The notes beneath the pieces are model-generated. The model made no database searches. It saw only the letters and a program-made list of their open reading frames with translations, and had not been told where the DNA came from. Below are positions 1 to 7,760 of a stretch of 64,000 bases of DNA, one piece after another (positions within the stretch are counted from its first letter, which is position 1; each line of letters begins with the position of its first letter). Origin of the DNA: a virus; IMG/VR virus record IMGVR_UViG_3300021957_000025, positions 1-64,000 of that record; one strand, given 5' to 3'. Made by a program: the position numbers and the translations under genes.

Positions 1-77
1 GGTGGATTGAATCTACCGAATGTGAATACCACACCTTTGTCTTTTGCTTCTGTTAAAAATTTACCGAATGTTTTCAT
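1..77 (-). CDS. Nucleotidyltransferase-like protein, N-terminal fragment (runs off the left edge)
   Basis: Only the first 25 or so codons are inside the window. They read MKTFGKFLTEAKDKG, then VVFTFGRFNPP. The FxFGRFNPP stretch is the start of the cytidylyltransferase/nicotinamide-nucleotide-adenylyltransferase-like HIGH fold, where a conserved T/xGH normally follows. Phage proteins of this type transfer a nucleotide to a small phosphorylated substrate. The ATG overlaps the stop of the ligase-like gene to its right in a TAATG junction, so the two are translationally coupled. The HxGH motif lies outside the window, so the assignment rests on this short segment. Confidence 0.6.
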   Translation of the reverse strand, partial: MKTFGKFLTEAKDKGVVFTFGRFNP

Positions 78-1279
78 TACTTGTCCCAGTTCTTAATTGC
101 TGTAAAGTTATTAAATGCAAATTCCATTCTGTCGACAAGCTTTACAGCCTTACCACTTCTATCGATTGCAACATAACCTTCGGGGTTAACTGCTTCGAAT
201 CCTTTGTCCGTTTTCTTGAATGTTCCGATGCTCTTTACTCTATTTAGAGCAACGATTATGATTTGTTTTGCAGACACCAAGTGACCCATAAAACTAGTAA
301 GATTTGTGATAAACTTTTTAAGACTTTTCAACTCTCTTAAAAGGTCTTGACCAATTTCTGTTTTGATTAGTTTATGTTTCTCTGTCTTAACTCCACCGAC
401 AACTTTATCTTTCCAGTAACCTTCAAAGTGTTTAATGTATCCATCAAATGTTGGATTGAATTTACCTTGTCTGATTAATGAGTTGCAGTATGTCTTATAA
501 GATGCACCAGCACCCTTCTTTGTGATTGTTGATTGTATTTCTTGAAACTTCTGTAGGTCTTTCCTAGTGATACCATGAAATGCTTTACCTGTTGCAGTCA
601 ATTCTTGAGTCAATCCAAGTGTTTCCTTTGCAGTCATTGAACTGTTACCAGTGACATCTTTATACGTTGCATCATCTAACCACACATCTGTGCTACTTCC
701 TAACTTGGATATGTTTGCACCAAATGATGCACTCAATCCTTCAATAGTTGAACCTTCGTATGTGGTGTGAAATACAATACCCATCTTAGAGTTTGCGATT
801 ACTTTACCAAGTTGTGATTCTTCATCAACTGCATAGAGGATTGTGTTGGGTTGGAAAGTGATGTACGACTTACCATCTATCGTCTGTGTTTTCTTGTCGT
901 TAGTGTACATCAAGTCACCTTGCATGACTGTATTCCAAGATAGATTAGATAAGTATTTGAATGAGGTTAGGAATTTTTCTTTAAGTTGGCCACCTAGGTC
1001 GGGACTATTCTTTATTTCATCTTCTGAGGTATAAAATAAAGGAGTCTTATTGAATAGGGATTTCTTTGCAACAAAGAATTGATTTGTCTCGGGATGTCTT
1101 CCACAAAAGATAGCAGGAGCTCCGTCCCACTTAACAGTCATATTAACTTTAGAGTTAGAATGACCTTTCATCATGTCTCTTAGACCTTGAAGAAAGTTAA
1201 TTGCACCACGACCACCCTCAATACCTTGATTGATGATTTCGTCTTCTAAATGTTCTAAATGTAGGTTTTTTGCACTCAT
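77..1279 (-). CDS. DUF6267-type protein with nucleotide-ligase-like motifs
   Basis: 400 aa. The family, which I recall as DUF6267 in marine T4-like phages, has no established function. Near residue 50 is VKWDGAPAIFCG, which fits ligase/nucleotidyltransferase motif I (KxDG, the lysine that takes AMP). QGDLMY follows near residue 120. Near the C-terminus EGYVAIDRSGKAVKLVDR has the EG...K-V pattern of motifs IV and V of ATP-dependent ligases. I infer a diverged ATP-grasp-like RNA/DNA ligase or nucleotidyltransferase. The next gene downstream is also nucleotidyltransferase-like and is coupled to this one by TAATG. The start is the ATG behind a TAGACA-17-TATAAT promoter. Confidence 0.65.
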   Translation of the reverse strand: MSAKNLHLEHLEDEIINQGIEGGRGAINFLQGLRDMMKGHSNSKVNMTVKWDGAPAIFCGRHPETNQFFVAKKSLFNKTPLFYTSEDEIKNSPDLGGQLKEKFLTSFKYLSNLSWNTVMQGDLMYTNDKKTQTIDGKSYITFQPNTILYAVDEESQLGKVIANSKMGIVFHTTYEGSTIEGLSASFGANISKLGSSTDVWLDDATYKDVTGNSSMTAKETLGLTQELTATGKAFHGITRKDLQKFQEIQSTITKKGAGASYKTYCNSLIRQGKFNPTFDGYIKHFEGYWKDKVVGGVKTEKHKLIKTEIGQDLLRELKSLKKFITNLTSFMGHLVSAKQIIIVALNRVKSIGTFKKTDKGFEAVNPEGYVAIDRSGKAVKLVDRMEFAFNNFTAIKNWDK

Positions 1280-1286
1280 AGTAGGT

Positions 1287-1315
1287 ATTATACACCAATT
1301 TGGTGTCCTTGTCTA
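1287..1315 (-). promoter_or_regulatory. Sigma70-type promoter with a perfect palindrome in the spacer
   Basis: On the minus strand, -35 TAGACA (1310-1315) and -10 TATAAT (1287-1292) are 17 bp apart, with the ATG 7 nt past the -10. The spacer and first -10 base contain the palindrome ACACCAAATTGGTGT (1292-1306), which looks like an operator or a short hairpin. Confidence 0.6.
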
Positions 1316-1316
1316 C

Positions 1317-1324
1317 TATTTATG
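1317..1324 (-). promoter_or_regulatory. Late-type promoter box CATAAATA
   Basis: Matches the T4 late box (TATAAATA) at 7 of 8 positions and lies 37 nt upstream of the DUF6267-type gene, next to its sigma70-type promoter. The gene may therefore be transcribed both early and late. Confidence 0.45.
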
Positions 1325-1338
1325 TATTTTTTAGCTGT

Positions 1339-1728
1339 CTAAGAACTTGCTAAGGTCGTTTCACCAGCATCAACTCTAGATTGAATGTGGTTAAGGTCTG
1401 TGGTAATTGCATCAATTGAAGTCTGCAAGACTGTAGGTGTATCAGCATTCTGTTCGATTGCATTTGCTGGAGAACCATTTTCTGTTGATGTACGTTCTGT
1501 GTACATATCTACAAACACTTGGTCTAAATCAGTTGTGTTAACACCTTGAGCATTGTGCCAAACTAAAAATGCATCTCTTCCAGCTCCAGTCCATTCTGCT
1601 GGGGATGTATCTGATTTAGTTTCACCTACAAAATATGTTTTTTCAACCCCATTATGCCAATCGAGTTGGTTCTGTAGTGAATTTTTTTTAGTAGTTAATT
1701 CGCTGATTAGGTCTGTAAGTTCTGACAT
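1339..1728 (-). CDS. Hypothetical protein, possible small virion component
   Basis: 129 aa that I do not recognise. The N-terminus (about 1-25) and C-terminus (about 95-125) are heptad-like helices. The middle contains WTGAGRDAFLVWHNAQG. It is acidic, with no signal peptide or membrane segment. Its own late-type box lies 27 nt upstream, and a small coiled-coil protein precedes it, which fits a late minor structural or assembly protein. That role is inference only. Confidence 0.6.
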   Translation of the reverse strand: MSELTDLISELTTKKNSLQNQLDWHNGVEKTYFVGETKSDTSPAEWTGAGRDAFLVWHNAQGVNTTDLDQVFVDMYTERTSTENGSPANAIEQNADTPTVLQTSIDAITTDLNHIQSRVDAGETTLASS

Positions 1729-1755
1729 GTATAACTCCGTATATGTTTACGTAAT

Positions 1756-1763
1756 TATTTATG
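1756..1763 (-). promoter_or_regulatory. Late-type promoter box CATAAATA
   Basis: One mismatch to the T4 late box, 27 nt before the ATG of the 129-aa hypothetical gene. It overlaps the 3' end of the preceding gene. Confidence 0.45.
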
Positions 1764-1935
1764 TTTTAGAGAGCGGTGTCGAGTGCAATTTGTCCTCGAT
1801 TTTGTCAATTTTTTTGGTGAGTTTTTTTGTTGCAGATGTGTCGTGTTCCTTCTTTGCTTCACGAAGTTTCTTTTTTAGTGCAATCTTTTCCTCGATTGCA
1901 CTTATTACATCTGAGGATTTCAAGTTAGTAGTCAT
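1759..1935 (-). CDS. Small coiled-coil protein
   Basis: 58 aa if started at MTTNLKSSDV. It is highly charged (K/E-rich) and predicted to be almost entirely helical, with a heptad-like pattern through KKKLREAKKEHD and KKIDKIEDKLHS. A longer frame starting at 1968 exists, but it overlaps the preceding lipoprotein gene, and the late-type box at 1947-1954 would then lie inside the gene, so I prefer the internal ATG. Function unknown; the context suggests a late small structural or chaperone-like peptide. Confidence 0.5.
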   Translation of the reverse strand: MTTNLKSSDVISAIEEKIALKKKLREAKKEHDTSATKKLTKKIDKIEDKLHSTPLSKT

Positions 1936-1946
1936 AATATCATATG

Positions 1947-1954
1947 TATTTATA
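1947..1954 (-). promoter_or_regulatory. Late-type promoter box TATAAATA
   Basis: Perfect T4 late consensus 11 nt before the ATG at 1935, inside the last codons of the lipoprotein gene. Confidence 0.5.
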
Positions 1955-3470
1955 GCATCTCTGAACACCTATTATATGCTTCGGTGCCAGTAGTGAACTC
2001 AAAGGTTTCATTTGTAGTATAGTCTCTTCCAGTACATTCTTCTATAAGAGTTCCATTGCTCATCTGTTGTCTGAACATCCAGTTTCCTATGGTTGAATTA
2101 CCACCTTCATATAAGTTAAAATCAAAATTATATAGAAGATATAGATTATTCTGTGAACCGCTCATGTTCATATCAATACTAGTGATATCGTTGTATAACT
2201 GAATTAGGTCTGTTGTGTATCTATTTGCCATTATGTAGGCTACATCATCGTTAAAGTAAGGATTATTAACAGTGTCATGTATTCTGTATTCAAATCCTCT
2301 AGTTGATGAGTTGTTGTCACGTACTTTAATCACACTTCTATACTCATCTCTGACAGCCAGTTCTACACTCATATCTCCAGTGAATTTTACGAATGTTTTC
2401 TCGTAGTTGTATCCACCAACTTCTTTTTGTTGTTCTACAGATATGTGTACCCTGTATCCATCTACAATAGTTTCGTTGTCTTTGATGAGTTCTTCATAGT
2501 TCTCTGATATAAGAACCGATGAATTGGCTTCTAGATTTGCCATAGTAATTTCTATAGGTGAACTTTCTTGGTCTAATATTTGACCAGTCGAATTACCCAC
2601 TATACCATTAAAGTTGTGCCTACGGTTATATCTGAACCACTCATCTTCTTGTGTGCTTACAGTCTGATTTTGTATATCAAAAGTAACTGAAGAAAATGTT
2701 TCGTTATTAAGTATCTTACTGATAACATCTTCTGTTAAAAGACCCCTAAATCCCATATTGTATTGGTCTTTAAGAACATTCTCAATCGTGTGTAGTGTGG
2801 TGAGAAAATCTACTACCTTTTCACCTATGGCTTGTTGTGTAGTATCTCCCGAGGCAATGAAATCATCGTAGAAATAGTATCTACTAATATTGAAATTGGT
2901 TTCCAAGTTATAGAGGAATGTGTCTACATCCCCTTGAATTGAGTATGCAATACTATTTGCAGTAGAACCACATCCGTCTGCAACTGATATACTGCTACTC
3001 ATTTGACTATTGATTGCAGTGAGTAACATGGTTGTGAATGGGGTGACATTTGCTTTATACGTACTATCACCGTGTGGGAAGTACATCATAGTATATGCAC
3101 TTTCTACATACCCTCTTGTCGAATCGTATGCACCTATTGGTACTTCTGCAACCCTCGGGCGGGATAATCCACAGTTGGTGGTGAAGTTGCTTATTGCATC
3201 AAAATCTGATTCTAGAAACTCATATTCATTAGTATCAGAATTCCATACACCCGAGGGTTCTCCATCGTCCTGTGTCAAGTTGAAATTGAAATCAACAAAG
3301 ACATTGGCACCTTCTACATATCCATCGATTACCTTAGTTCCGTAAATCGGGGATGATGATACTGGTGGGGTTGATAAAGACTGTAATGATTGTAGTTCGG
3401 GTGAAGAACTTCCACCCCCGCCACAACTAACTAATACAGTAAGTATTGGTATAATAATTAAATTTTTCAT
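1950..3470 (-). CDS. Secreted lipoprotein, possible surface or adhesion protein
   Basis: 506 aa from MKNLIIIPILTVLVSCGGG, a type II signal peptide with lipobox LVSC (Cys16) followed by a G/S-rich linker. The start MKN is chosen because GAGAGG sits 5 nt upstream; MRGLM at 3482 is the alternative. The mature N-terminus has VIDGYVEGANVFVDFNFN, then QDDGEPSG. This resembles the carboxypeptidase-like or Ca-binding repeat found at the start of many bacterial surface proteins, and an NVTPFTTML segment is also common there. Several cysteines suggest a disulfide-forming environment outside the cytoplasm. A phage lipoprotein of this size would sit on the host outer membrane, for example in superinfection exclusion or host surface remodelling, but that is inference. 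Confidence 0.65.
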   Translation of the reverse strand: MKNLIIIPILTVLVSCGGGGSSSPELQSLQSLSTPPVSSSPIYGTKVIDGYVEGANVFVDFNFNLTQDDGEPSGVWNSDTNEYEFLESDFDAISNFTTNCGLSRPRVAEVPIGAYDSTRGYVESAYTMMYFPHGDSTYKANVTPFTTMLLTAINSQMSSSISVADGCGSTANSIAYSIQGDVDTFLYNLETNFNISRYYFYDDFIASGDTTQQAIGEKVVDFLTTLHTIENVLKDQYNMGFRGLLTEDVISKILNNETFSSVTFDIQNQTVSTQEDEWFRYNRRHNFNGIVGNSTGQILDQESSPIEITMANLEANSSVLISENYEELIKDNETIVDGYRVHISVEQQKEVGGYNYEKTFVKFTGDMSVELAVRDEYRSVIKVRDNNSSTRGFEYRIHDTVNNPYFNDDVAYIMANRYTTDLIQLYNDITSIDMNMSGSQNNLYLLYNFDFNLYEGGNSTIGNWMFRQQMSNGTLIEECTGRDYTTNETFEFTTGTEAYNRCSEML

Positions 3471-3495
3471 AAGACCTCTCATAATCTATAGTATT

Positions 3496-3524
3496 ATTAT
3501 ACTACGATGACTATGATTAGTCAA
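3496..3524 (-). promoter_or_regulatory. Strong sigma70-type promoter for the lipoprotein gene
   Basis: -35 TTGACT (3519-3524), a 17-bp spacer and a perfect -10 TATAAT (3496-3501) on the minus strand. The lipoprotein gene follows with a conventional ribosome-binding site, so it is probably an early gene. Confidence 0.65.
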
Positions 3525-3530
3525 TGGGCT

Positions 3531-4259
3531 TTATCGGTTTCGGTAAGTTTCTCTATCAAGCCTTGGGCGTGCTTTTGGGTTAGACCCTTTCTTATAATGG
3601 TCAATAGGTTTTAGACCTTTGGACATATCGATTTGACTTGCAGCTTCAACGATTTTTATATTACCCGACAATGTTATTCTAGGAGTAGCACACTTGTTGG
3701 GTGATACTGCATGAAAGATTGTCGAAGGAAAGATGTATAATGTCCCTTTATCTCTAATTTGTGGTACATAGTCTCGATGATTTTCATAAGCTCCTAGGAG
3801 CTCTTTTAGACATGCATCGCTATTGGTTGCATTCCTATTCTTAAACACAATATGAGAGTTTCCAGTTTCATGTACATAACACCATGAGAAATCAGAACAA
3901 TTAGTACCTTGATGGTCATGGGAATCTTGAAATCCACCCTCATCGTATGTGTTAATCCAAGGCATTTCCATCATACTGGTAATGTCACACTTGGGCCCCA
4001 GTAGACTCAAGAACTGCGTTTGGAACGTATCATAGATGATATCTAATATTGGTGCATAATCTACTTGTAAATTTAGTTCAGAAGCTTGTGACGTTTTACA
4101 ACTACTGTATGTAAATTCTTCTTCACATAATTCATCTAAATTTTTATCCTCAAACCACTCATCAAATGGTGTTGGGTCTAGTTCTATTGCAGTTATAGGA
4201 ACACCCCATAACAAATCATCAGACCTTGAATTCTGAAAAATCTCTTTTTTGTCCATCAT
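3531..4259 (-). CDS. 2OG-Fe(II) dioxygenase-like protein
   Basis: 242 aa starting at MMDKKEIF, chosen because AGAGGAAG lies just upstream; an upstream in-frame ATG at 4292 is less likely. The jelly-roll metal site is visible: DSHDHQG near residue 109 (HxH/D pair), FPSTIFHAVSPN (distal His) and the 2OG-binding Arg in PRITLSGN. An IPTNxY-like segment WINTYDEGG precedes the first ligands. Proteins of this type are common in marine phages, and substrates are mostly unknown (proteins or small molecules). It overlaps the 3' end of the gp41 helicase gene, so it belongs to the uvsX-gp41 transcription unit. Confidence 0.7.
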   Translation of the reverse strand: MMDKKEIFQNSRSDDLLWGVPITAIELDPTPFDEWFEDKNLDELCEEEFTYSSCKTSQASELNLQVDYAPILDIIYDTFQTQFLSLLGPKCDITSMMEMPWINTYDEGGFQDSHDHQGTNCSDFSWCYVHETGNSHIVFKNRNATNSDACLKELLGAYENHRDYVPQIRDKGTLYIFPSTIFHAVSPNKCATPRITLSGNIKIVEAASQIDMSKGLKPIDHYKKGSNPKARPRLDRETYRNR

Positions 4260-5616
4260 TTCTTCCTCTATCAAACACTGGTACTGAATCATCGACGGCT
4301 GAGTCTATCAGTTCTTCTTGTGCTTCTTGTTCACAGTCGTAGAGTTTCATTCTACTTCTGTCGACACCAATAACAAACCTTTTGAATACGGTTGGGTCAT
4401 TGTATCTATTCTTTAATTGTTTGACCACCATTTGGTCTAACTCTTCTAATTCATCACTGGTAATCAGTGCAAACATGAAGTCTGCAGTCGCTGGTAATCC
4501 AAATGATTCTGAAGTATCAGTAAGTTCTACATCTGTAGAACCATATCCACTTCTTGTTGTTTGTGTTGCACTCATGATTGGTACATCAAACTCTACTGCA
4601 AGTCCTCTAAGTTCCTCTGCAATACTCTTTACTAGTGTATATGAGTTTGCACCACTGCCTGGCTTGACTCTTGCACTTGAACATATATTTAGATAGTCGA
4701 TATAAATCATATCGGGTTTGAAATCTTTCTTAATGTTCAGTTCTTGTAATAGATGTCGGAAGTGACCAACATGTGCTGATGCAGTAGGGTACTCTTTGAC
4801 AATCAATTTACCTTTGGTCTTCTCTTTGATTTTGTCAATCTTCTTATCAAATTGTGTCTTAGATAAGTCGGGCAAGTCTTTCATAGGGATGTTCAATGTG
4901 TTTGAATCTATCCTCTCTGCAATCCTTTCCTCTGACATTTCAAGTGTGATATAAAGTACATTCTTGTTCATCATCAAGTTGGCTGATGCCATGTGACACA
5001 TAAACAGTGACTTACCAACACCAGTACCAGCAAGACATATGTTTAGAGTCTTGTTGGGAAGACCACCTTTGGTAACCTTGTTGAAGTATTCCAAGTCAAA
5101 TGGAAGTTTTTCTTCTTCAGTGTGGTAGAATTCGAATCTATCATCTGAGTTTTCAATGAAATCGTGACCAATGTTAGTGTCAAACGATACAGATAAAGCT
5201 TCTTTTAAAAGGTCGGGTATTTCTCCAGTCGAACGTTGGGACTTTTTGTCGATGACTTCGATACTGTCCATGACTGCAATATAGATTGCTCTATCTTGAC
5301 ACCATTTCTCAGTTTCTTCTACCAACCATTCGGTTGGAGTCTCTTCACTGTCCTTACTAATACTATCTACAATAGTTTTTGCGTTCGATAACTGTCCGTC
5401 ATTAAGAGACGTATTGTTATCAAGATTTATGAGAAGTGCTTCCACTGTAGGTGGTTTAGTGTACTTATCGAAGTATGAAACTACTTCGTTGAACACAGTC
5501 TTCTCGTCCGACTCGGAGAAATACTCTTCCTTAAGGAATGGTATTACCTTCCTTGTAAAAGATTCACTCTGAACTAAGTTCTTCAGTATCGTCTGTTCTA
5601 GTCTCACTTGTTCCAT
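4219..5616 (-). CDS. 41: Replicative DNA helicase (DnaB family)
   Basis: 465 aa, similar to T4 gp41 in length (475). It would be the hexameric 5'-3' helicase that unwinds the fork and works with the primase. An N-terminal helical domain (1-150) is followed by the RecA-like motor, with Walker A GTGVGKS at 197-203, Walker B MIYIDYL near 305, and a [11 protein letters not shown]-contacting/sensor region near 350. It overlaps the UvsX gene by 53 bp, so the two are probably coupled. Confidence 0.93.
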   Translation of the reverse strand: MEQVRLEQTILKNLVQSESFTRKVIPFLKEEYFSESDEKTVFNEVVSYFDKYTKPPTVEALLINLDNNTSLNDGQLSNAKTIVDSISKDSEETPTEWLVEETEKWCQDRAIYIAVMDSIEVIDKKSQRSTGEIPDLLKEALSVSFDTNIGHDFIENSDDRFEFYHTEEEKLPFDLEYFNKVTKGGLPNKTLNICLAGTGVGKSLFMCHMASANLMMNKNVLYITLEMSEERIAERIDSNTLNIPMKDLPDLSKTQFDKKIDKIKEKTKGKLIVKEYPTASAHVGHFRHLLQELNIKKDFKPDMIYIDYLNICSSARVKPGSGANSYTLVKSIAEELRGLAVEFDVPIMSATQTTRSGYGSTDVELTDTSESFGLPATADFMFALITSDELEELDQMVVKQLKNRYNDPTVFKRFVIGVDRSRMKLYDCEQEAQEELIDSAVDDSVPVFDRGRNDGQKRDFSEFKV

Positions 5617-6619
5617 ACTTAAAATATTCCTGTGCTTTCTTCTCGAGCAGTTCCATCACATCGGGTGTGAAGTACTTCTCGGGATTATTATTAATCGTCT
5701 TTCCGAAATCGGTTTTACCTGTAGGTAGTTTAACACGAGTTCCTTCTTTTGTAAAGACGCCAAATGCAAGTGCCATGTCTAATAGACCATAGTACCTATC
5801 TAATCCTTTTTCATAAGAAAGTCTAACATCCACTATTCTATTTTCTACAGTCAATCTTGACTTTGCATTCTTACAGTGAATGATATTTCCGATTATCTCT
5901 GTCCCATCCTTCTCTTTCTTTTTAGATAGATAGATGATAGACGATGCAGCGTACTTGAGTCCACTACCACCACCCATTTCTTTCTGAGGGAACATAGAAC
6001 CAATCACATCATATGTGTGGTTTGTGACAATCATAGGAACACCAACTCGACCAAGTTTCAAAGTTAGAACTCTAAATGCACCTTTTACAATTTGTGCTCG
6101 AGTCATATCCTTTGTCTCTTTACCTTCTGCAGTATCTTCGATTTCTTTGGTTGTTGATAACATACCAAGTGAATCTAAACACATCATCAAAGGTGGACGT
6201 TTGGATTTTGGGGTTTCAGCATACTTATCCAGTATACTAATCGATTGAGTTCTGAATTCTTGTACAGTAACCACTGGGACAATAATCATCCTAGAGGAAT
6301 CAATTCCCCTAGATTCAATCATATCCTTTGATATTGCTGACTCAGACTCAAAGTATATAACTGCAGAATCGGGATTATCAGATAGGAATTGTTTTACTAT
6401 GCCTAATGCAAAGTATGTTTTACCTGTTGCTGATTCTCCTGCGATTGCAGTAATTTTGTTGTCGGGAAGTCCACCGTATAGTGAACCACTTAATAGTGCA
6501 TTGAAAATGTGACTACCTGTGTCTACAAAGGTATCAACATCTCCAGCTGCAACACCGTCCGAAACAATATTTGCATATTCGTTTCCCGATGCTTTTACTA
6601 AATCTTTAATAAATGACAT
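5564..6619 (-). CDS. uvsX: RecA-like recombinase UvsX
   Basis: 351 aa. Walker A GESATGKT lies at 61-68, Walker [10 protein letters not shown] near 146, and [17 protein letters not shown] is the loop 2 region. T4 UvsX (about 390 aa) forms filaments on ssDNA for recombination-dependent replication. Its partners in this window are UvsY (41.4-41.9 kb), UvsW and gp46/47. The acidic C-terminal tail ([12 protein letters not shown]) matches the regulatory tail seen in RecA/UvsX. It is preceded by a clear sigma70-type promoter and a GGAG ribosome-binding site. Confidence 0.95.
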   Translation of the reverse strand: MSFIKDLVKASGNEYANIVSDGVAAGDVDTFVDTGSHIFNALLSGSLYGGLPDNKITAIAGESATGKTYFALGIVKQFLSDNPDSAVIYFESESAISKDMIESRGIDSSRMIIVPVVTVQEFRTQSISILDKYAETPKSKRPPLMMCLDSLGMLSTTKEIEDTAEGKETKDMTRAQIVKGAFRVLTLKLGRVGVPMIVTNHTYDVIGSMFPQKEMGGGSGLKYAASSIIYLSKKKEKDGTEIIGNIIHCKNAKSRLTVENRIVDVRLSYEKGLDRYYGLLDMALAFGVFTKEGTRVKLPTGKTDFGKTINNNPEKYFTPDVMELLEKKAQEYFKYGTSETRTDDTEELSSE

Positions 6620-6643
6620 AACACTTCTCCATAATGTATATCC

Positions 6644-6672
6644 ATTATAGACTATGTTTGGGGTTTGTGCAA
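6644..6672 (-). promoter_or_regulatory. Sigma70-type promoter for uvsX
   Basis: -35 TTGCAC (6667-6672), a 17-bp spacer and -10 TATAAT (6644-6649). The -10 is followed by a leader of about 25 nt with GGAG before the ATG, so this is a conventional leadered promoter. Confidence 0.7.
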
Positions 6673-6679
6673 GGGGGTT

Positions 6680-6844
6680 TTAAAGTTTTTTTTCTATATT
6701 AGATAACTTTTTACCAACTTCAGACATTTTTTTGTCGAACCTAGTATGTTCCTTCATCATAGCCTTTAACTCTGACATTCCTAATTCCAAGTGGATTATG
6801 AATCCGAATATTGCACATATCATTGCAATATAGAAACAATCCAT
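6680..6844 (-). CDS. Small membrane protein with cytoplasmic coiled coil
   Basis: 54 aa, MDCFYIAMICAIFGFIIHLE at the N-terminus forming one membrane helix, then a charged helix (ELKAMMKEHTRFDKKM...). The gene fits exactly between the nuclease gene and the uvsX promoter. The layout (one membrane segment plus coiled coil) matches the small proteins at 22.0-22.7 kb and 56.3 kb. No function is recognised. Confidence 0.6.
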   Translation of the reverse strand: MDCFYIAMICAIFGFIIHLELGMSELKAMMKEHTRFDKKMSEVGKKLSNIEKKL

Positions 6845-6858
6845 TGGTGATATAGGCA

Positions 6859-7320
6859 CTACAATACCTCGTCAATCTGTTCTTGAGTGACGACTCCTTT
6901 CTCCATTAGAAGCTTTCTATGCTCCATGTGACGTTCTGTTGTGGTGTCTTTATTCTCACCAGTATATTCCACTGCATGATGGTCAAGAATCATTTGTTTG
7001 TTGACATTGATGACTGATTCATCTTCGTTATGAACAAATAACTCTCCAAGTATGCGTCCGAATTTTCCTTTGTCGTGACTAACGAGGGTAATATTACCTT
7101 CTGATAGAAGATGTGTAAGATGTTTTTTAGATGCTTTACCAAACAATTTCTCCACTAGGTCTCTTGTTCTTGATTCGGGTGTATCTATACCCATTAGACG
7201 CACTCTCTGTTTTTTTAGAACAGTAGAGAAGCCTAAGTCTATGTTGACATCAACTGTGTCGCCATCGACTATTTTAGTTATCGTAACGTGAAATTCACTT
7301 TGTTTAAAATATGTGGCCAT
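6859..7320 (-). CDS. Staphylococcal-nuclease-like (thermonuclease) protein
   Basis: 153 aa from MATYFKQSEF. The SNase fold signature is complete: VDGDTVDV, then RVRLMGIDTPES (Arg and Glu of the active site) and GKFGRILGEL (second Arg). It would cut single- or double-stranded nucleic acid, Ca-dependent in the family. There is no signal peptide, so it acts in the cytoplasm, perhaps in host DNA breakdown. The start is set by the late-type box whose 3' end lies exactly 5 nt before the ATG; an upstream in-frame ATG at 7374 lies inside the IscU gene and is less likely. Confidence 0.85.
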   Translation of the reverse strand: MATYFKQSEFHVTITKIVDGDTVDVNIDLGFSTVLKKQRVRLMGIDTPESRTRDLVEKLFGKASKKHLTHLLSEGNITLVSHDKGKFGRILGELFVHNEDESVINVNKQMILDHHAVEYTGENKDTTTERHMEHRKLLMEKGVVTQEQIDEVL

Positions 7321-7324
7321 GTGA

Positions 7325-7747
7325 TTATTTAGGATAATTGTGTCTGCGATGTTCCAACTTGGTATCGTAATCAATCATTGCCTTTTTGATTGCGTCTTCG
7401 GCAAGAACAGAACAATGAAGTTTAATCGGCGGAAGGTCTAACGCATCAGCGATGTCTTTATCCTTAATTAGTTTAGCTTCTTCGATAGTCTTACCCATCA
7501 TCATATCAACAAACATGGACGAACTTGCAATTGCACTTCCACATCCATAGGTTTTAAACTTTACGTCAATGATTTTTTCATCATCGTCCAGTAATAATTG
7601 CAATTGCATTACATCACCACAGGCTGGTGCGCCTGCAAGTCCTGTTGCAACATGTGGGTCGTCTTTGTCTAATCGACCTACGGAGTGTTTTTTGGGGTTC
7701 GCAAGTACTGCTTCAAATCTTTGAACTACTTCTTTTGAGTATGCCAT
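7325..7747 (-). CDS. iscU: IscU/NifU-like Fe-S cluster scaffold protein
   Basis: 140 aa. The three cluster-ligating cysteines are present: C43 in PACGD, C69 in YGCGSA and C112 in HCSVLAEDAI, with the assembly aspartate D45. The spacing equals that of bacterial IscU (C37, D39, C63, C106). It would take Fe and S from the host cysteine desulfurase and pass clusters to host or phage enzymes. The LPPxK contact for the HscA chaperone is seen as LPPIK. A late-type box sits 5 nt before the ATG. Confidence 0.9.
   Translation of the reverse strand: MAYSKEVVQRFEAVLANPKKHSVGRLDKDDPHVATGLAGAPACGDVMQLQLLLDDDEKIIDVKFKTYGCGSAIASSSMFVDMMMGKTIEEAKLIKDKDIADALDLPPIKLHCSVLAEDAIKKAMIDYDTKLEHRRHNYPK
7326..7333 (-). 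promoter_or_regulatory. Late-type box CCTAAATA, 5 nt from the nuclease ATG
   Basis: Spacing of 5 nt puts the predicted transcription start on the A of ATG 7320 if the T4 late geometry (-13 to -6) applies. The box overlaps the last codons of iscU. Confidence 0.5.
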
Positions 7748-7752
7748 AACGT

Positions 7753-7760
7753 TATTTATC
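7753..7760 (-). promoter_or_regulatory. Late-type box GATAAATA, 5 nt from the iscU ATG
   Basis: Lies at the 3' end of the polymerase gene. No Shine-Dalgarno sequence fits in the 5 nt between box and ATG, which is consistent with a leaderless transcript. Confidence 0.5.
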
